This document shows positions 22,240 through 29,726 of a DNA stretch of 43,378 nt, one piece after another; the stretch's first letter is position 1; each line of letters opens with the position of its first letter. The stretch is taken from the NCBI RefSeq assembly GCF_026339875.1, contig NZ_JAPEPZ010000008.1, forward strand, positions 1-43,378, in the 5' to 3' direction. The notes under the pieces were generated by a model. The model searched no databases, was not told the origin of the DNA, and was given only the letters and a program-made list of their open reading frames with translations. The DNA comes from Streptomyces sp. NBC_01571. Lineage in GTDB: Bacteria > Actinomycetota > Actinomycetes > Streptomycetales > Streptomycetaceae. A program made the translations under genes and the position numbers.

Positions 22240-23274
22240 TCAGACCGGCACGGTCAACGCGCAGTCGAGACAGCCCTTCCGGTAACGGGCCGGATGATCC
22301 GGACACCGCTCACGGCCACCCACACCCCCCGCCAGGCCCGGCCGGACCGACCTGAGGCGCTTGACGCACTCCGGATGCATCGCGGCACGACCAAGGTCGG
22401 TCCAACGGCGATCCCCCGCGAACTCCGCGATCGCACGCAGCTCCTCCGACGTCACGTACTCCCCGGCAAGCTCGGCGACCTGCCCGGCAAGCTGCCCGCC
22501 CACCGAGGCAGGCGGACGCTGCAGCCCGGCACCCAACGCCCACCCAGCGAGGACCAGATCGACAGCACCGGAGTCCGCGGCCTGCCCGGCGCGCTGCTGC
22601 GGAACACCGTCGGAACTGTCGTTACGCACCTCAGCCGCCGGTCCCTCCGGCGCAGCCGCCTCTCTCTCTCCGGCGCGCGCCCCCTCCGGCGTGTCACTGG
22701 TGTGACTGCCGAGAGAGAGATCGTCTTCTGCTCCGCAGGAGGAATTGTTCTTCTTATGCGGCGGATCAGCCTGCGCAGGCTTAGCCTGCGCAGGAAAATC
22801 CGCCTTAGGTTCTGACCTGGGCTTTTGCGTCTCGCCCACCTGAGGCGGATTTTCCGGCTTAGGTGCTGACCTGCGCTTTCCCGTCGGAGGCTCTTCGGGG
22901 GTCTCCCACGGGGCCTCCGCACCCAGCAGTAGCCCGTTGGGCATGTCGGTGATCTTGAAGACCGTGTCTCCGAGGTGCCCCAGATCGTTGCGCTCGCGCT
23001 CCCGGTGCAGGTAGCCGTACCGCTCCAGCTCCTTCAGGGCGACGGTCAGCGCGTCCTTGCCCTCCGGCCCGTTCGCCAGAAGGGCGGCCATCGAGACACC
23101 GAAGCCGTCACGGTGCGACAAGATCTCCGCCAGCAGACCCCGCGCGCGCCGTGACAGCCGCCTGTCCCGCAGCGCCAGGTTGAAGATCTGGGTGAAGTTC
23201 TCCCGGAGAACGTCGGCCGCCATCGGGCCACGCTCGATCCGCCCGCTGAAGCCCTTACGAGTGGGCGCGCTCAT
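22240..23274 (-). CDS. HTH replication-initiator-like protein 2
   Basis: The product is 344 aa from the ATG at 23274. Residues 15-110 form a winged-helix domain (FTQIFNLALRDRRLSRRARGLLAEILSHRDGFGVSMAALLANGPEGKDALTVALKELERYGYLHRERERND), the pattern of many HTH rep-like genes on Streptomyces elements. The linker is low-complexity. The C-terminus has a helical part (SVGGQLAGQVAELAGEYVTSEELRAIAEFA) and cysteines (CPDHPARYRKGCLDC). Linker-coding DNA contains CCTGCGCAGG at 22770 and 22785, and the inverted pair GGAAAATCCGCC/GGCGGATTTTCC. It shares leader peptide, leader hairpin and terminator type with the rep-like gene at 14501 but differs in sequence, so both may be initiators or one a control protein. 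Confidence 0.65.
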   Translation of the reverse strand: MSAPTRKGFSGRIERGPMAADVLRENFTQIFNLALRDRRLSRRARGLLAEILSHRDGFGVSMAALLANGPEGKDALTVALKELERYGYLHRERERNDLGHLGDTVFKITDMPNGLLLGAEAPWETPEEPPTGKRRSAPKPENPPQVGETQKPRSEPKADFPAQAKPAQADPPHKKNNSSCGAEDDLSLGSHTSDTPEGARAGEREAAAPEGPAAEVRNDSSDGVPQQRAGQAADSGAVDLVLAGWALGAGLQRPPASVGGQLAGQVAELAGEYVTSEELRAIAEFAGDRRWTDLGRAAMHPECVKRLRSVRPGLAGGVGGRERCPDHPARYRKGCLDCALTVPV

Positions 23275-23348
23275 CGGGGCACCCCCGCCGTGACCAGGGC
23301 GGGGGCCTGTCCATGTGGTGCTGTGCCGGTCGTGCGTCGTACGCTCAA
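23271..23348 (-). CDS. 25-aa leader peptide coupled to rep-like gene 2
   Basis: TTG start after GGAGGT, reading SVRRTTGTAPHGQAPALVTAGVPR, with its TGA overlapping the ATG of the next gene (ATGA). Length, start codon and most residues match the peptide at 14427-14504. On the mRNA a strong stem, GCCCCCGCC-ctggtcac-GGCGGGGG, covers the ribosome site of the rep-like gene. Movement of ribosomes through the peptide would open it. Confidence 0.7.
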   Translation of the reverse strand: MSVRRTTGTAPHGQAPALVTAGVPR

Positions 23349-23538
23349 GGGGAGCGCACCTCCGATCTACTAGCTCAAGGTGCTTCTCCGCCGTCCGGGC
23401 TCTCATCCCCGGCGACGGACGTACGGGCCTCGCTTCGGCGGGGCCTTTGCGTTTTATCGAACGTCCTCGGCCCTTTTCAGGCTGGTGGCACTTCGTCTCG
23501 CGTAACCAGCGGCGGAAGGGCGAGGTGGGCGACGGCGG

Positions 23539-24372
23539 TCATCGCGCCCCCTCCTGCAACGCGGATACGTATGCGGCGGTGGCGTCGTCCGAGCGCTTGA
23601 ACCGGGGCCACTGCTCCCCCACCGGGTCGGCAAGCTCGGCCTCACGGGTGCGGGTGATCAGTGCTACCGGGCCTTCGGTGCGCAGAAGCGTCAGCAACTC
23701 AGCCCAGGTGAGAGCCCCGAAGCAGTCGACAAGGCGACTGGCGCCGTCGGTTAGCAGCGCGGCTTGCTGCACGCGCGCGAGTTCCACGGAGCCGGTGATG
23801 GCCTCGTCTGCGGCCGCCGGATCAGTCGCCGCGACCCAGTAGCCACCGGGCTTGTTGCGGAGACGTCGCTGGACGGTGACGAGCCGGGATACGCGGGCAG
23901 CGTGCTCAGGAGTGCCGGTCGGCCCCTGCAATGCGGCTCGTACTTCGTCGGCCGCGACCTCTTCCACACGCTTGTCGACGATCGTCCTTACACCCTCGGT
24001 GCTGAGGTCAAGTACTAGGACGTTGTCGGAAAGCACTAGGTAGTCGAGGAAGTCGCCGCGCTCGCGGATCATCACCACGGTCGAGGCCGGTACCGCTCCC
24101 TGGTCCAGGTCGCAGGAGTCTCGGTGCAGGTCGTTGACCTCGGCGATTGCGACGCGAAGGGCCTCCCGGAGGGACACCTCGTCGTCGCCGATCAGGTTGA
24201 TCAGGGTGGTGCCGAGCTGTCGCACGAACCATGGGGTGCCGTGAACGCACCCCATGGGCAGGTCCTTCGGGGCGGACAGGCCGTCCAGCACGACCACTCC
24301 GGTGGGGCTCACGTGGACCGTGTCCTCGTTCGCGGCGCCCACACCCGGGGTCGATGCCATGGATACCTGCAC
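23539..24372 (-). CDS. PP2C-family protein phosphatase
   Basis: The product is 277 aa from a GTG one base after the upstream stop, preceded by GGAAGGGG. The PP2C metal-binding motifs are in order: ANEDTV (E16-D17), VVVLDGLSAP (D30-G31), LLTDGAS (about 208) and SDDATAAY (about 265). Known PP2C enzymes remove phosphate from Ser/Thr with two Mn/Mg ions. There is no membrane segment. With its coupled HTH partner it makes a two-gene signalling module; the phosphoprotein target is not visible here, and no kinase gene is recognised in the window. Confidence 0.8.
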   Translation of the reverse strand: MQVSMASTPGVGAANEDTVHVSPTGVVVLDGLSAPKDLPMGCVHGTPWFVRQLGTTLINLIGDDEVSLREALRVAIAEVNDLHRDSCDLDQGAVPASTVVMIRERGDFLDYLVLSDNVLVLDLSTEGVRTIVDKRVEEVAADEVRAALQGPTGTPEHAARVSRLVTVQRRLRNKPGGYWVAATDPAAADEAITGSVELARVQQAALLTDGASRLVDCFGALTWAELLTLLRTEGPVALITRTREAELADPVGEQWPRFKRSDDATAAYVSALQEGAR

Positions 24373-24373
24373 G

Positions 24374-25297
24374 TCAGGCCCCTTCCGGGCGGTAGAACGG
24401 CGTGATGCGCTTGCTGGAGGTGATCTCCAACGTGTCGGGGTCGAACGTGCTGGAGACGAGGGTCGAGAAGCGCTTCGCCTTCAGTTCTCGGTGCACGGTC
24501 GCCAGCTCGCTGTTGAGCCAGTGCACGACGCCACCCGAACCGCGGGCGTGGATGCCAGCGATGTAGAGGAACGTGCCTTGACCGTCGGGGCGCGGGAGCC
24601 GGCCGAAGTACGCGACGTCGCTGTTGCCACCGTGGTCCATCGGCGAGCGATAGACCTCGCCGGTCTTCCGGTCGGTCAGGAACCAGCCGTCGTCGTCTTT
24701 GTCGAACCGCAGGTGAGGGTCACTTTCGAGGATCTGCTCGATCAGAGGCGACAGCCTGGGGCCGCAGATCACCACCAGGTTGTTGCGGTTGAGCCGTACA
24801 TTGCCCCCGAGCGGGATGCGCTCGAACGTGATCTCCAGGCCGACGTCCTCGGCTAGCTCCCGCAGATGCTCGTAGGTCTGGAAGTCCTCCGTGGCGATCA
24901 CGGGGCCCTGGACCCGCTTGTCGCGGCCGTCGTGCAGCTTGCCGTGCTCCAGCTTCTCGGCGAGCGCCACGATGACCTTGCCCGAGCCGAGGAACAGGCG
25001 CTCCGGCGGAGCTCCCTTAGCGAGCTGGCTCACCCGTCCCTTGCTGATGCCGAGTTCTGCGGCCAACTGGGTGCTGTTCAGCTCCCCGACCCGCAGGGTC
25101 TCGTTCATCGCCTCGTTGCGCACTGCCTGGATCTCATTGCCGTAGTCCTGTACGCGGGCGACGAGCCCGTGAGCGGCTTTGGCCCGCTGTAGAGGGTCGC
25201 CCAACTCCTTGAGCTGGGCCAATGCGACGTCGAACGCTGAGTGGAGCTGTTCCTGTAGCTCGGTCAGCGGAGCAGCGTCGGGCCGTTCCTTTTCCAT
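24374..25297 (-). CDS. HTH protein with Rossmann-like sensor domain
   Basis: The product is 307 aa, and GGGAGG lies 6 nt before the ATG. Residues 1-70 are helical (coiled-coil-like). Residues about 73-95 (NSTQLAAELGISKGRVSQLAKG) are a clear helix-turn-helix. The rest starts with KVIVALAEKLEHG and continues GPVIATEDFQTYEHLRELAEDVGLEITFERIPLGG. It then holds NLVVICGPRLSPLIEQILESDPHLRFD and GWFLTDRKTGEVYRSPMD, and IAGIHARGSGGVVHWL near the end. This looks like a Rossmann-type sensor or enzyme-derived fold; I cannot name the family safely. Two GTTTA-N6-TAAAC sites upstream suit autoregulation. It is followed at one base by the PP2C gene. Confidence 0.7.
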   Translation of the reverse strand: MEKERPDAAPLTELQEQLHSAFDVALAQLKELGDPLQRAKAAHGLVARVQDYGNEIQAVRNEAMNETLRVGELNSTQLAAELGISKGRVSQLAKGAPPERLFLGSGKVIVALAEKLEHGKLHDGRDKRVQGPVIATEDFQTYEHLRELAEDVGLEITFERIPLGGNVRLNRNNLVVICGPRLSPLIEQILESDPHLRFDKDDDGWFLTDRKTGEVYRSPMDHGGNSDVAYFGRLPRPDGQGTFLYIAGIHARGSGGVVHWLNSELATVHRELKAKRFSTLVSSTFDPDTLEITSSKRITPFYRPEGA

Positions 25298-25320
25298 CCG
25301 TGCCTCCCTTCGTGCCTCAT

Positions 25321-25336
25321 GTTTACCTCACTAAAC
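25321..25336. promoter_or_regulatory. operator 1, GTTTA-N6-TAAAC
   Basis: GTTTA-CCTCAC-TAAAC, 24 bp upstream of the HTH gene start. An identical half-site arrangement with the same 6-bp spacer lies at 25400-25415. Confidence 0.75.
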
Positions 25337-25354
25337 CGCAACTGTTCAAGGTGG

Positions 25355-25384
25355 TTGACGCGCGGCGGAGTGGCGTCCTATGGT
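25355..25384 (+). promoter_or_regulatory. candidate promoter of transfer module 2
   Basis: TTGACG (25355-25360) and TATGGT (25379-25384) are 18 bp apart on the plus strand and lie between the two GTTTA-N6-TAAAC sites. On the opposite strand TTGAAC-18-TAAACA could serve the HTH gene. Confidence 0.5.
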
Positions 25385-25399
25385 TTCGATGCACGGTCG

Positions 25400-25415
25400 G
25401 TTTAGGGCGCTAAAC
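25400..25415. promoter_or_regulatory. operator 2, GTTTA-N6-TAAAC
   Basis: GTTTA-GGGCGC-TAAAC sits just after the plus-strand -10 box, where a bound protein would block transcription into transfer module 2. Confidence 0.75.
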
Positions 25416-25515
25416 CGGTCCGTCGCGTTGGCTATACATGTACTTCAAGCGCCAGATCCAGATGTCGGCCCCGGTGAACTCGTCGTACTCGCGGCGGGGT
25501 GATGGGTGGCCGGTC

Positions 25516-25540
25516 GTTGTTTGAGAACTCAACAGTGGAC
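25516..25540 (+). promoter_or_regulatory. rRNA-leader-like sequence upstream of transfer module 2
   Basis: GTTGTTTGAGAACTCAACAG resembles the conserved leader of actinobacterial rRNA operons (TTTGAGAACTCAA core), linked to processing or antitermination. It also forms a short TTGAG/CTCAA stem. It lies in the presumed leader of the long transfer operon, 290 bp before its first gene. Confidence 0.55.
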
Positions 25541-25825
25541 TTGATTTTCGGGCGCGGCGCCCCTGCCGTCATTTGTGACGAGACGACCCTCCCGCTGGTA
25601 CTTGCCGGTGGGGTCTTGAGCGGGGGCTGGCCGCACGGCAGCCCGAGAGCGGATCTGAGCAGGGCCCCAGGGGTGGGGTCGGGGCTGGCGAGAGCCAGCA
25701 GCCAGTGTGTTGTGCAACTCCCCATCCGCTCGCCGCGCCGCACAGACGGCGCGACCCCCGGCACGGCGTTGGAGCGCCATGTGTGCCGGGGGTCCACGGA
25801 TCTCCCAGCGAAGGAACCGATCCGC

Positions 25826-26170
25826 ATGACCATCATCGCAGTCACGAACCCCGATCAGCGTCTGGGTGCGCATCTGCTTGCGGTCGTCCGTGCCCAGGAC
25901 GCCTTGATTCTCGCTCCTCGGCGCGTGCCGCGCACTGCGGTGCAGATGCGGGCCAGGCTGGTCCGCATGGCCGACGACGCGTGCCCGCTGTGTGGCCGGT
26001 GGTCGTGCACCGGCAGCGACTGTCCGCCCTCCGCCGCCGTTCCTGCGGTCACGCCCTTGGCCGCGCCGGCCACTGCGTCCGGTGGTGGGCAGTGCAGCTA
26101 CTGCGGTCAGTGGTTCCCCGACTGGAACGGCGGCGTGTGCGGCGTGTGCAGCAGCACCGGCCGCAGCTGA
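25826..26170 (+). CDS. double zinc-ribbon small protein
   Basis: The product is 114 aa; AAGGAA lies upstream of the ATG. The N-terminal half looks helical (GAHLLAVVRAQDALILAPRRVPRTAVQMRARLVRMADDA). Two cysteine clusters follow, CPLCGRWSCTGSDC and CSYCGQWFPDWNGGVCGVC, each spaced for one zinc. It heads transfer module 2. Its stop overlaps the next start (TGATG). Probably a nucleic-acid- or protein-binding adaptor; function unknown. Confidence 0.65.
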   Translation: MTIIAVTNPDQRLGAHLLAVVRAQDALILAPRRVPRTAVQMRARLVRMADDACPLCGRWSCTGSDCPPSAAVPAVTPLAAPATASGGGQCSYCGQWFPDWNGGVCGVCSSTGRS

Positions 26171-26373
26171 TGCCGCATCTCATACAGGCGGCCCGGGCAG
26201 CGCAGCACCGCGCAGCCCGGGCCGCGTTCGCGGTCGGGCCGACGCACCCGCTGACCCGTTTGCTGCTCGCGGCTGCCGCCTTGGCGGCCGCGGCGGCGTG
26301 GGAGGCCGGGTATCGCGTCACCGACCTCCACCTCATCCGCCGGCATCACCCAGGAAGACCGCCTCGTGGCTGA
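26170..26373 (+). CDS. small membrane protein
   Basis: The product is 67 aa, starting within the previous stop (TGATG). A hydrophobic stretch (THPLTRLLLAAAALAAAAAWEAG) can cross the membrane once. The ends are Arg/His-rich. No family is recognised. Confidence 0.5.
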   Translation: MPHLIQAARAAQHRAARAAFAVGPTHPLTRLLLAAAALAAAAAWEAGYRVTDLHLIRRHHPGRPPRG

Positions 26374-26548
26374 TGACTTGTACCAGCGCTACCAGGCTGC
26401 GCACCGCGCCTACCAGACACACACCACGGCCTGCACCCACTGCACCAGCGACAGCCTCAACTGCCCGGCCGGGCAGCGGCTGTTCGAGGCCTTCGCCCGG
26501 CTGCAGGACGCCTACCTCAACCGACTCAACCAGCGCCCGGGGCGCTGA
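26366..26548 (+). CDS. small cysteine-containing helical protein
   Basis: The product is 60 aa from a GTG that overlaps the previous gene by 8 bp. The segment HTTACTHCTSDSLNCPAG could bind a metal through its cysteines and histidines; flanking parts are helical (YQRYQAAHRAYQTH; LFEAFARLQDAYLNRLNQ). No family is recognised. Confidence 0.55.
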   Translation: MADDLYQRYQAAHRAYQTHTTACTHCTSDSLNCPAGQRLFEAFARLQDAYLNRLNQRPGR

Positions 26549-26561
26549 AAGGGAGATTTCG

Positions 26562-26948
26562 ATGGCCTTCGACATGAGCAAGTTCGGTGGCGGCCGCTGG
26601 GTCAAGACCCACCCGAACAACGTCCACACCCACGGCTCGACCGAGCCGATCTTGAGCATCCTCGACGTGCGCGGTTTCGAGCTGCGCGACCTGTTCCTGA
26701 TCGGTCTCAACGACTCCTGCGGCTCGATCGTGCTGCCGTCCGAGTCCCGTGCCGAGAACGCGGCCGCCGCGCTGGAGCCCGCCTATGAGACCCGGGTGCA
26801 CCTGATGGGCCGCCGGGACGGCGAGGAGGTGTGGGCGACCGACTACACCCGCCGCGCGCTGGACGGCACCACCCTGTCGGCGTTCGTCACCGACCTGACC
26901 CTCAAGGACGGCCGCCAGGTCATCAAGGACGGCCGCTGGGTCCGCTGA
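26562..26948 (+). CDS. hypothetical transfer-module protein
   Basis: The product is 128 aa with AAAGGGAG just upstream. It begins MAFDMSKFGGGRWVKTHPNN and seems alpha/beta: ILSILDVRGFELRDLFLIG, SIVLPSESRAENAAAALEPAYETRVHLMGR, TTLSAFVTDLTLKDGRQVIKDGRWVR. No family is recognised. It is the fourth gene of the operon. Confidence 0.6.
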   Translation: MAFDMSKFGGGRWVKTHPNNVHTHGSTEPILSILDVRGFELRDLFLIGLNDSCGSIVLPSESRAENAAAALEPAYETRVHLMGRRDGEEVWATDYTRRALDGTTLSAFVTDLTLKDGRQVIKDGRWVR

Positions 26949-27030
26949 CACCTCCGGCCTGCAGGCTGCCTGACGGCCGCCACCTGATCCCGGCCGTCCG
27001 GCCGGGCCCGGAACGAGAGGAAGCAGAAGA

Positions 27031-28179
27031 GTGAACAGTAAGAGGAACTGGCGGCGGCTGTCGCCGCGCGGGATGGTGCTCGCGATCCTGGGTGTGGTCA
27101 CCCTGGGGGTGGCTGTCCTGTCGATGGCGGTCAGCTATCAGATCCTGGAGCCCAGGTTCGGGGTGTGGGCGGTCCCGACCGTGGGCGCCCTGGATGCCTT
27201 GTGGGTCGTCTTCCAGGCAACCGAGATCCTGTCCGGCAACAACCGGGTCCGCGCCAAGCGCGTGCAGTGGGCCGGTCTCGCGCTCACCGCCGTCAACGCC
27301 GCGATCCCGACGGTCGACCTGGCCCTGAGGCTGAAGACCACGGGCGCCGGCTTCGACCTGGCCGTGGTCATCGCCCCGATCGCGATCGGGGCGACCAAGG
27401 GCGCCTGGTGGTTCGCCCTGCCCGCGCTGGGCCGCAGGGTGTCCGACGCCACCCGCCGCGCCATCGCGACGCGGCGACAGCAGGTCGCGGACCAGCTGGA
27501 GAAGATGGAGGCGGACACCGCCGACCGCATCGAGCTGCTGAACGTGGCCCGCGACCTGAACGAGCGGGTGTCCGAGGCGGAGACGGCCTACCGCCTGTCG
27601 GTGCTGAAGACCCAGCAGTCCATGACCGAGGACCTGCACGAGCAGGCCGGGACCACCGCCGCCACGGTCGCGGAGAAGGTGCTCCCCGCTTCGGTCGCGG
27701 CGATCGCCCTGCCGGAACTCGGCACCTTCACCCCTGGCGCGCCTGCCCTGCCCGGCACGGCCACCGGCACGCCGCTGCCGGGCCGTGGCACCACCGGCAC
27801 GCAGGTCAGCGCCCTGCCGCACGCATCCGGTACGGAAACCGGCACGCCCGGCGTGACGCCCACCGGCACACCGGCACACAAGGCGGCACGCACCGGCGCG
27901 CTCGCGGACCTCGCGGCGGTCGCGGGCGTGCCGGTGCCCGTGCCCGGGGAGCAGCTGACCGACGCTCAGATCGGCGTGGTGCTGCGGCACCTGCGCTACT
28001 GCGACGACCCGCCCTTGTCCTACCGCCAGGCCCGCGACGGCTTCCGCAGCGCCGGCTACCAGGGCAGCGAGGAGCGGATCCGCCGCGCGTGGACCGCGCT
28101 GCGGGCCAACGAGGGACACGGCGAGATGGCCGAGGACATCGACAGCGACGACGAGGCGTCCGAGGACTCCGACGTCTGA
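27031..28179 (+). CDS. DUF2637-like membrane protein with C-terminal wHTH
   Basis: The product is 382 aa from a GTG with GAGAGGAAG upstream. Residues 10-140 hold four hydrophobic segments (MVLAILGVVTLGVAVLSMAVSYQIL; VWAVPTVGALDALWVVFQATEIL; WAGLALTAVNAAIPTVDLALRL; DLAVVIAPIAIGATKGAWWFALPAL), the Spd/DUF2637 type. Helical residues 145-225 and a Gly/Thr-rich linker follow. The tail (EQLTDAQIGVVLRHLRYCDDPPLSYRQARDGFRSAGYQGSEERIRRAWTAL) resembles a winged helix, then an acidic end. It parallels the module 1 protein at 4440-6350. A membrane-anchored DNA-binding role in plasmid spread is inferred. Confidence 0.75.
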   Translation: MNSKRNWRRLSPRGMVLAILGVVTLGVAVLSMAVSYQILEPRFGVWAVPTVGALDALWVVFQATEILSGNNRVRAKRVQWAGLALTAVNAAIPTVDLALRLKTTGAGFDLAVVIAPIAIGATKGAWWFALPALGRRVSDATRRAIATRRQQVADQLEKMEADTADRIELLNVARDLNERVSEAETAYRLSVLKTQQSMTEDLHEQAGTTAATVAEKVLPASVAAIALPELGTFTPGAPALPGTATGTPLPGRGTTGTQVSALPHASGTETGTPGVTPTGTPAHKAARTGALADLAAVAGVPVPVPGEQLTDAQIGVVLRHLRYCDDPPLSYRQARDGFRSAGYQGSEERIRRAWTALRANEGHGEMAEDIDSDDEASEDSDV

Positions 28180-28278
28180 CCCGGTCCTGTCCGGCACCAC
28201 CAGTGAGGGCCAGCCAGCCTGTGCGGGCTGGCCCTTGCTGCGACTGCCGGAAGCAGTCGAGAACCCGCGTGGCAGACC

Positions 28279-28365
28279 CCGGTGAGCGAGCCGGTGAGTG
28301 AGCCGGTGAGCGGCCAGTGGCCGCAGACCCGGCGAGCAGACCCGGCGAGCAGACCCCGGTGAGCG
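28279..28365. repeat. tandem 12- and 13-bp repeats, candidate transfer site (clt/TRS)
   Basis: CCGGTGAG(C/T)GAG occurs three times (28279, 28291, 28303). CAGACCCGGCGAG then repeats with a 13-bp period, giving GACCCGGC at 28326 and 28339 and GACCCCGG at 28352. The 8-bp TraB recognition repeat I recall for plasmid pSVH1 is GACCCGGA, differing at the last base. Confidence 0.65.
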
Positions 28366-28409
28366 AAGCGGAGATCAGTCAGCCCATCGAACGGACGGAG
28401 GGCAACGCC

Positions 28410-28976
28410 ATGGGCGGACCCGCGTACTGGACCGAAGAGATCAAAACAGTGGGGGCACGATCCCCGAAGGAGGGGGCGCCCCGCCCCCAGCCCGGCCGCC
28501 GCTCGCCTGCTCCGGCCCCGGCACCGGTCGTGGTGCCGGTTGTTCTCGGGGGGCGGCGCCGGACGCTGGCCGTGCCCGCGCCGCCCGGGCGCGGCCGGAC
28601 CCTCCTGCCCCGCCCCGTGCGAAACGCCCTGTCCAGCTGGGGCCTGGTCTACGACAGCGTGGCCCGGCCCCTGATCCCCTCCGCGCACCTGATCCAGCTG
28701 GGGCACCTGTTGCAGGCGTGGGGTTGGGGACAGTCCTTCGACATCAGCCCGTCCGGGCGCCTGTGCATCCGGGGCGGTCAGACCGTCCTCGAGTACCACG
28801 GCTACGTCACTCCCGCCGGCCGGGCCCGCGCGGTCGCGTACATGCAGCAGACCCTCGCCGCCGACGGCGTCGGGATGGAGTTCTTCGCCTGGAACGACCT
28901 GCCCGGCCGCACTTTCGCCGAGGTCGAGCACCTCATCAACCGGTCGGCTGCCGCCGCCCTGAGCAACAAGGAGTAG
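28410..28976 (+). CDS. hypothetical transfer-module protein
   Basis: The product is 188 aa from the ATG at 28410, chosen for GGAGGG 8 nt upstream; a GTG at 28359 in the repeats is less likely. Residues 20-80 are proline/arginine-rich. Residues 85-185 look folded (SSWGLVYDSVARPLIPSAHLIQLGHLLQAWGWGQSFDISPSGRLCIRGGQTVLEYHGYVT; RARAVAYMQQTLAADGVGMEFFAWND; FAEVEHLINRS). No family is recognised. It ends 7 bp before the next gene. Confidence 0.6.
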   Translation: MGGPAYWTEEIKTVGARSPKEGAPRPQPGRRSPAPAPAPVVVPVVLGGRRRTLAVPAPPGRGRTLLPRPVRNALSSWGLVYDSVARPLIPSAHLIQLGHLLQAWGWGQSFDISPSGRLCIRGGQTVLEYHGYVTPAGRARAVAYMQQTLAADGVGMEFFAWNDLPGRTFAEVEHLINRSAAAALSNKE

Positions 28977-28983
28977 ATCCCTG

Positions 28984-29628
28984 ATGTCCCCCGAGGACCG
29001 CGAGACCTTCGACCGGCTCACCGCCCGCTTCCACACCGCCCCCGCACAGTCCGTGCAGCCGGAGCAGGTCGAGATCATCGACCCCACCCCCTACGGCGGC
29101 GCCCCGGCCGGCCGGACCGGCCTGACCCCGCGCGGGAAGGTCGTGCTCGGTCTTGCCGGTGCGGCCGTCGTCGGCGCCACCCTCGTCGGCTACACGGCCT
29201 ATTCCGCCGACTCCGACCGGGCTGATGCCCGCGCTCAGGAGATCACCCTCCAGCGGGAGCGCCTGGAGCTGGAGCGCATAAAGGAGATCAACAAGGCCAG
29301 CGCCGACGACCGTAAGGCCGCCGTCGAGGCCGGCGCCGCCCGGCAGACCGCGCTGAACAGTTGCGTCAAGGACGGCTCGGCGCAGATCGGCAAGACCGGC
29401 GGCCCGTGGAACCGCGCCCAGGTCGTGGGCGAGTGCAAGCAGCTCGGCGACGGCGCTGACTGGTCCGCCACCAAGACCGGTACGGACATGGCCAACGCCG
29501 CCAGCTCCAGCGGCCTGAACCCCCACGACGGCGGTGGCGGTTCCGGGAACAACGGCCTGCTGTGGCTCGTCGGCGGCGGCGCCGCCCTCGCCTTGTTCGG
29601 CGCCAAGAAGGCCAAGAAGACCGCCTAG
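28984..29628 (+). CDS. membrane protein with periplasm-type loop
   Basis: The product is 214 aa with AAGGAG upstream. A cytoplasmic head (1-48) precedes a transmembrane helix (RGKVVLGLAGAAVVGATLVGYTAY, about 50-72), a coiled-coil segment (ARAQEITLQRERLELERIKEIN), a cysteine-paired loop (SCVKDGSAQ, then GECKQLGDGA) and a C-terminal hydrophobic helix (GNNGLLWLVGGGAALALFG) with a lysine-rich end. No family is recognised. Its last codons and downstream hairpin are duplicated at 21421-21536. Confidence 0.65.
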   Translation: MSPEDRETFDRLTARFHTAPAQSVQPEQVEIIDPTPYGGAPAGRTGLTPRGKVVLGLAGAAVVGATLVGYTAYSADSDRADARAQEITLQRERLELERIKEINKASADDRKAAVEAGAARQTALNSCVKDGSAQIGKTGGPWNRAQVVGECKQLGDGADWSATKTGTDMANAASSSGLNPHDGGGGSGNNGLLWLVGGGAALALFGAKKAKKTA

Positions 29629-29637
29629 CCACCGAAT

Positions 29638-29726
29638 TACCTACTACTACTTCCCAGCTCAGAGCCCCCCTTTCGCGCCTGTGGGCACGGAAAGGGGGCC
29701 TGCTGGCTGGGAAGTAGTAGTAGGTA
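29638..29726. promoter_or_regulatory. long two-tier hairpin between transfer genes
   Basis: The outer stem is 21 bp (29638-29658 with 29706-29726, TACCTACTACTACTTCCCAG...). An inner stem pairs CCCCCTTTC (29666-29674) with GAAAGGGGG (29690-29698). The copy at 21447-21536 keeps the outer fold despite a change. It lies 20 bp before the next start and may be an attenuator, processing site or DNA cruciform. Confidence 0.75.

Noticed and set aside
24374..25297. Naming the HTH protein's C-terminal part as a specific SLOG or TCAD domain
   Set aside because: The NLVVICGP strand fits a Rossmann-type fold, but I cannot confirm a family by eye, so only the general description is given.
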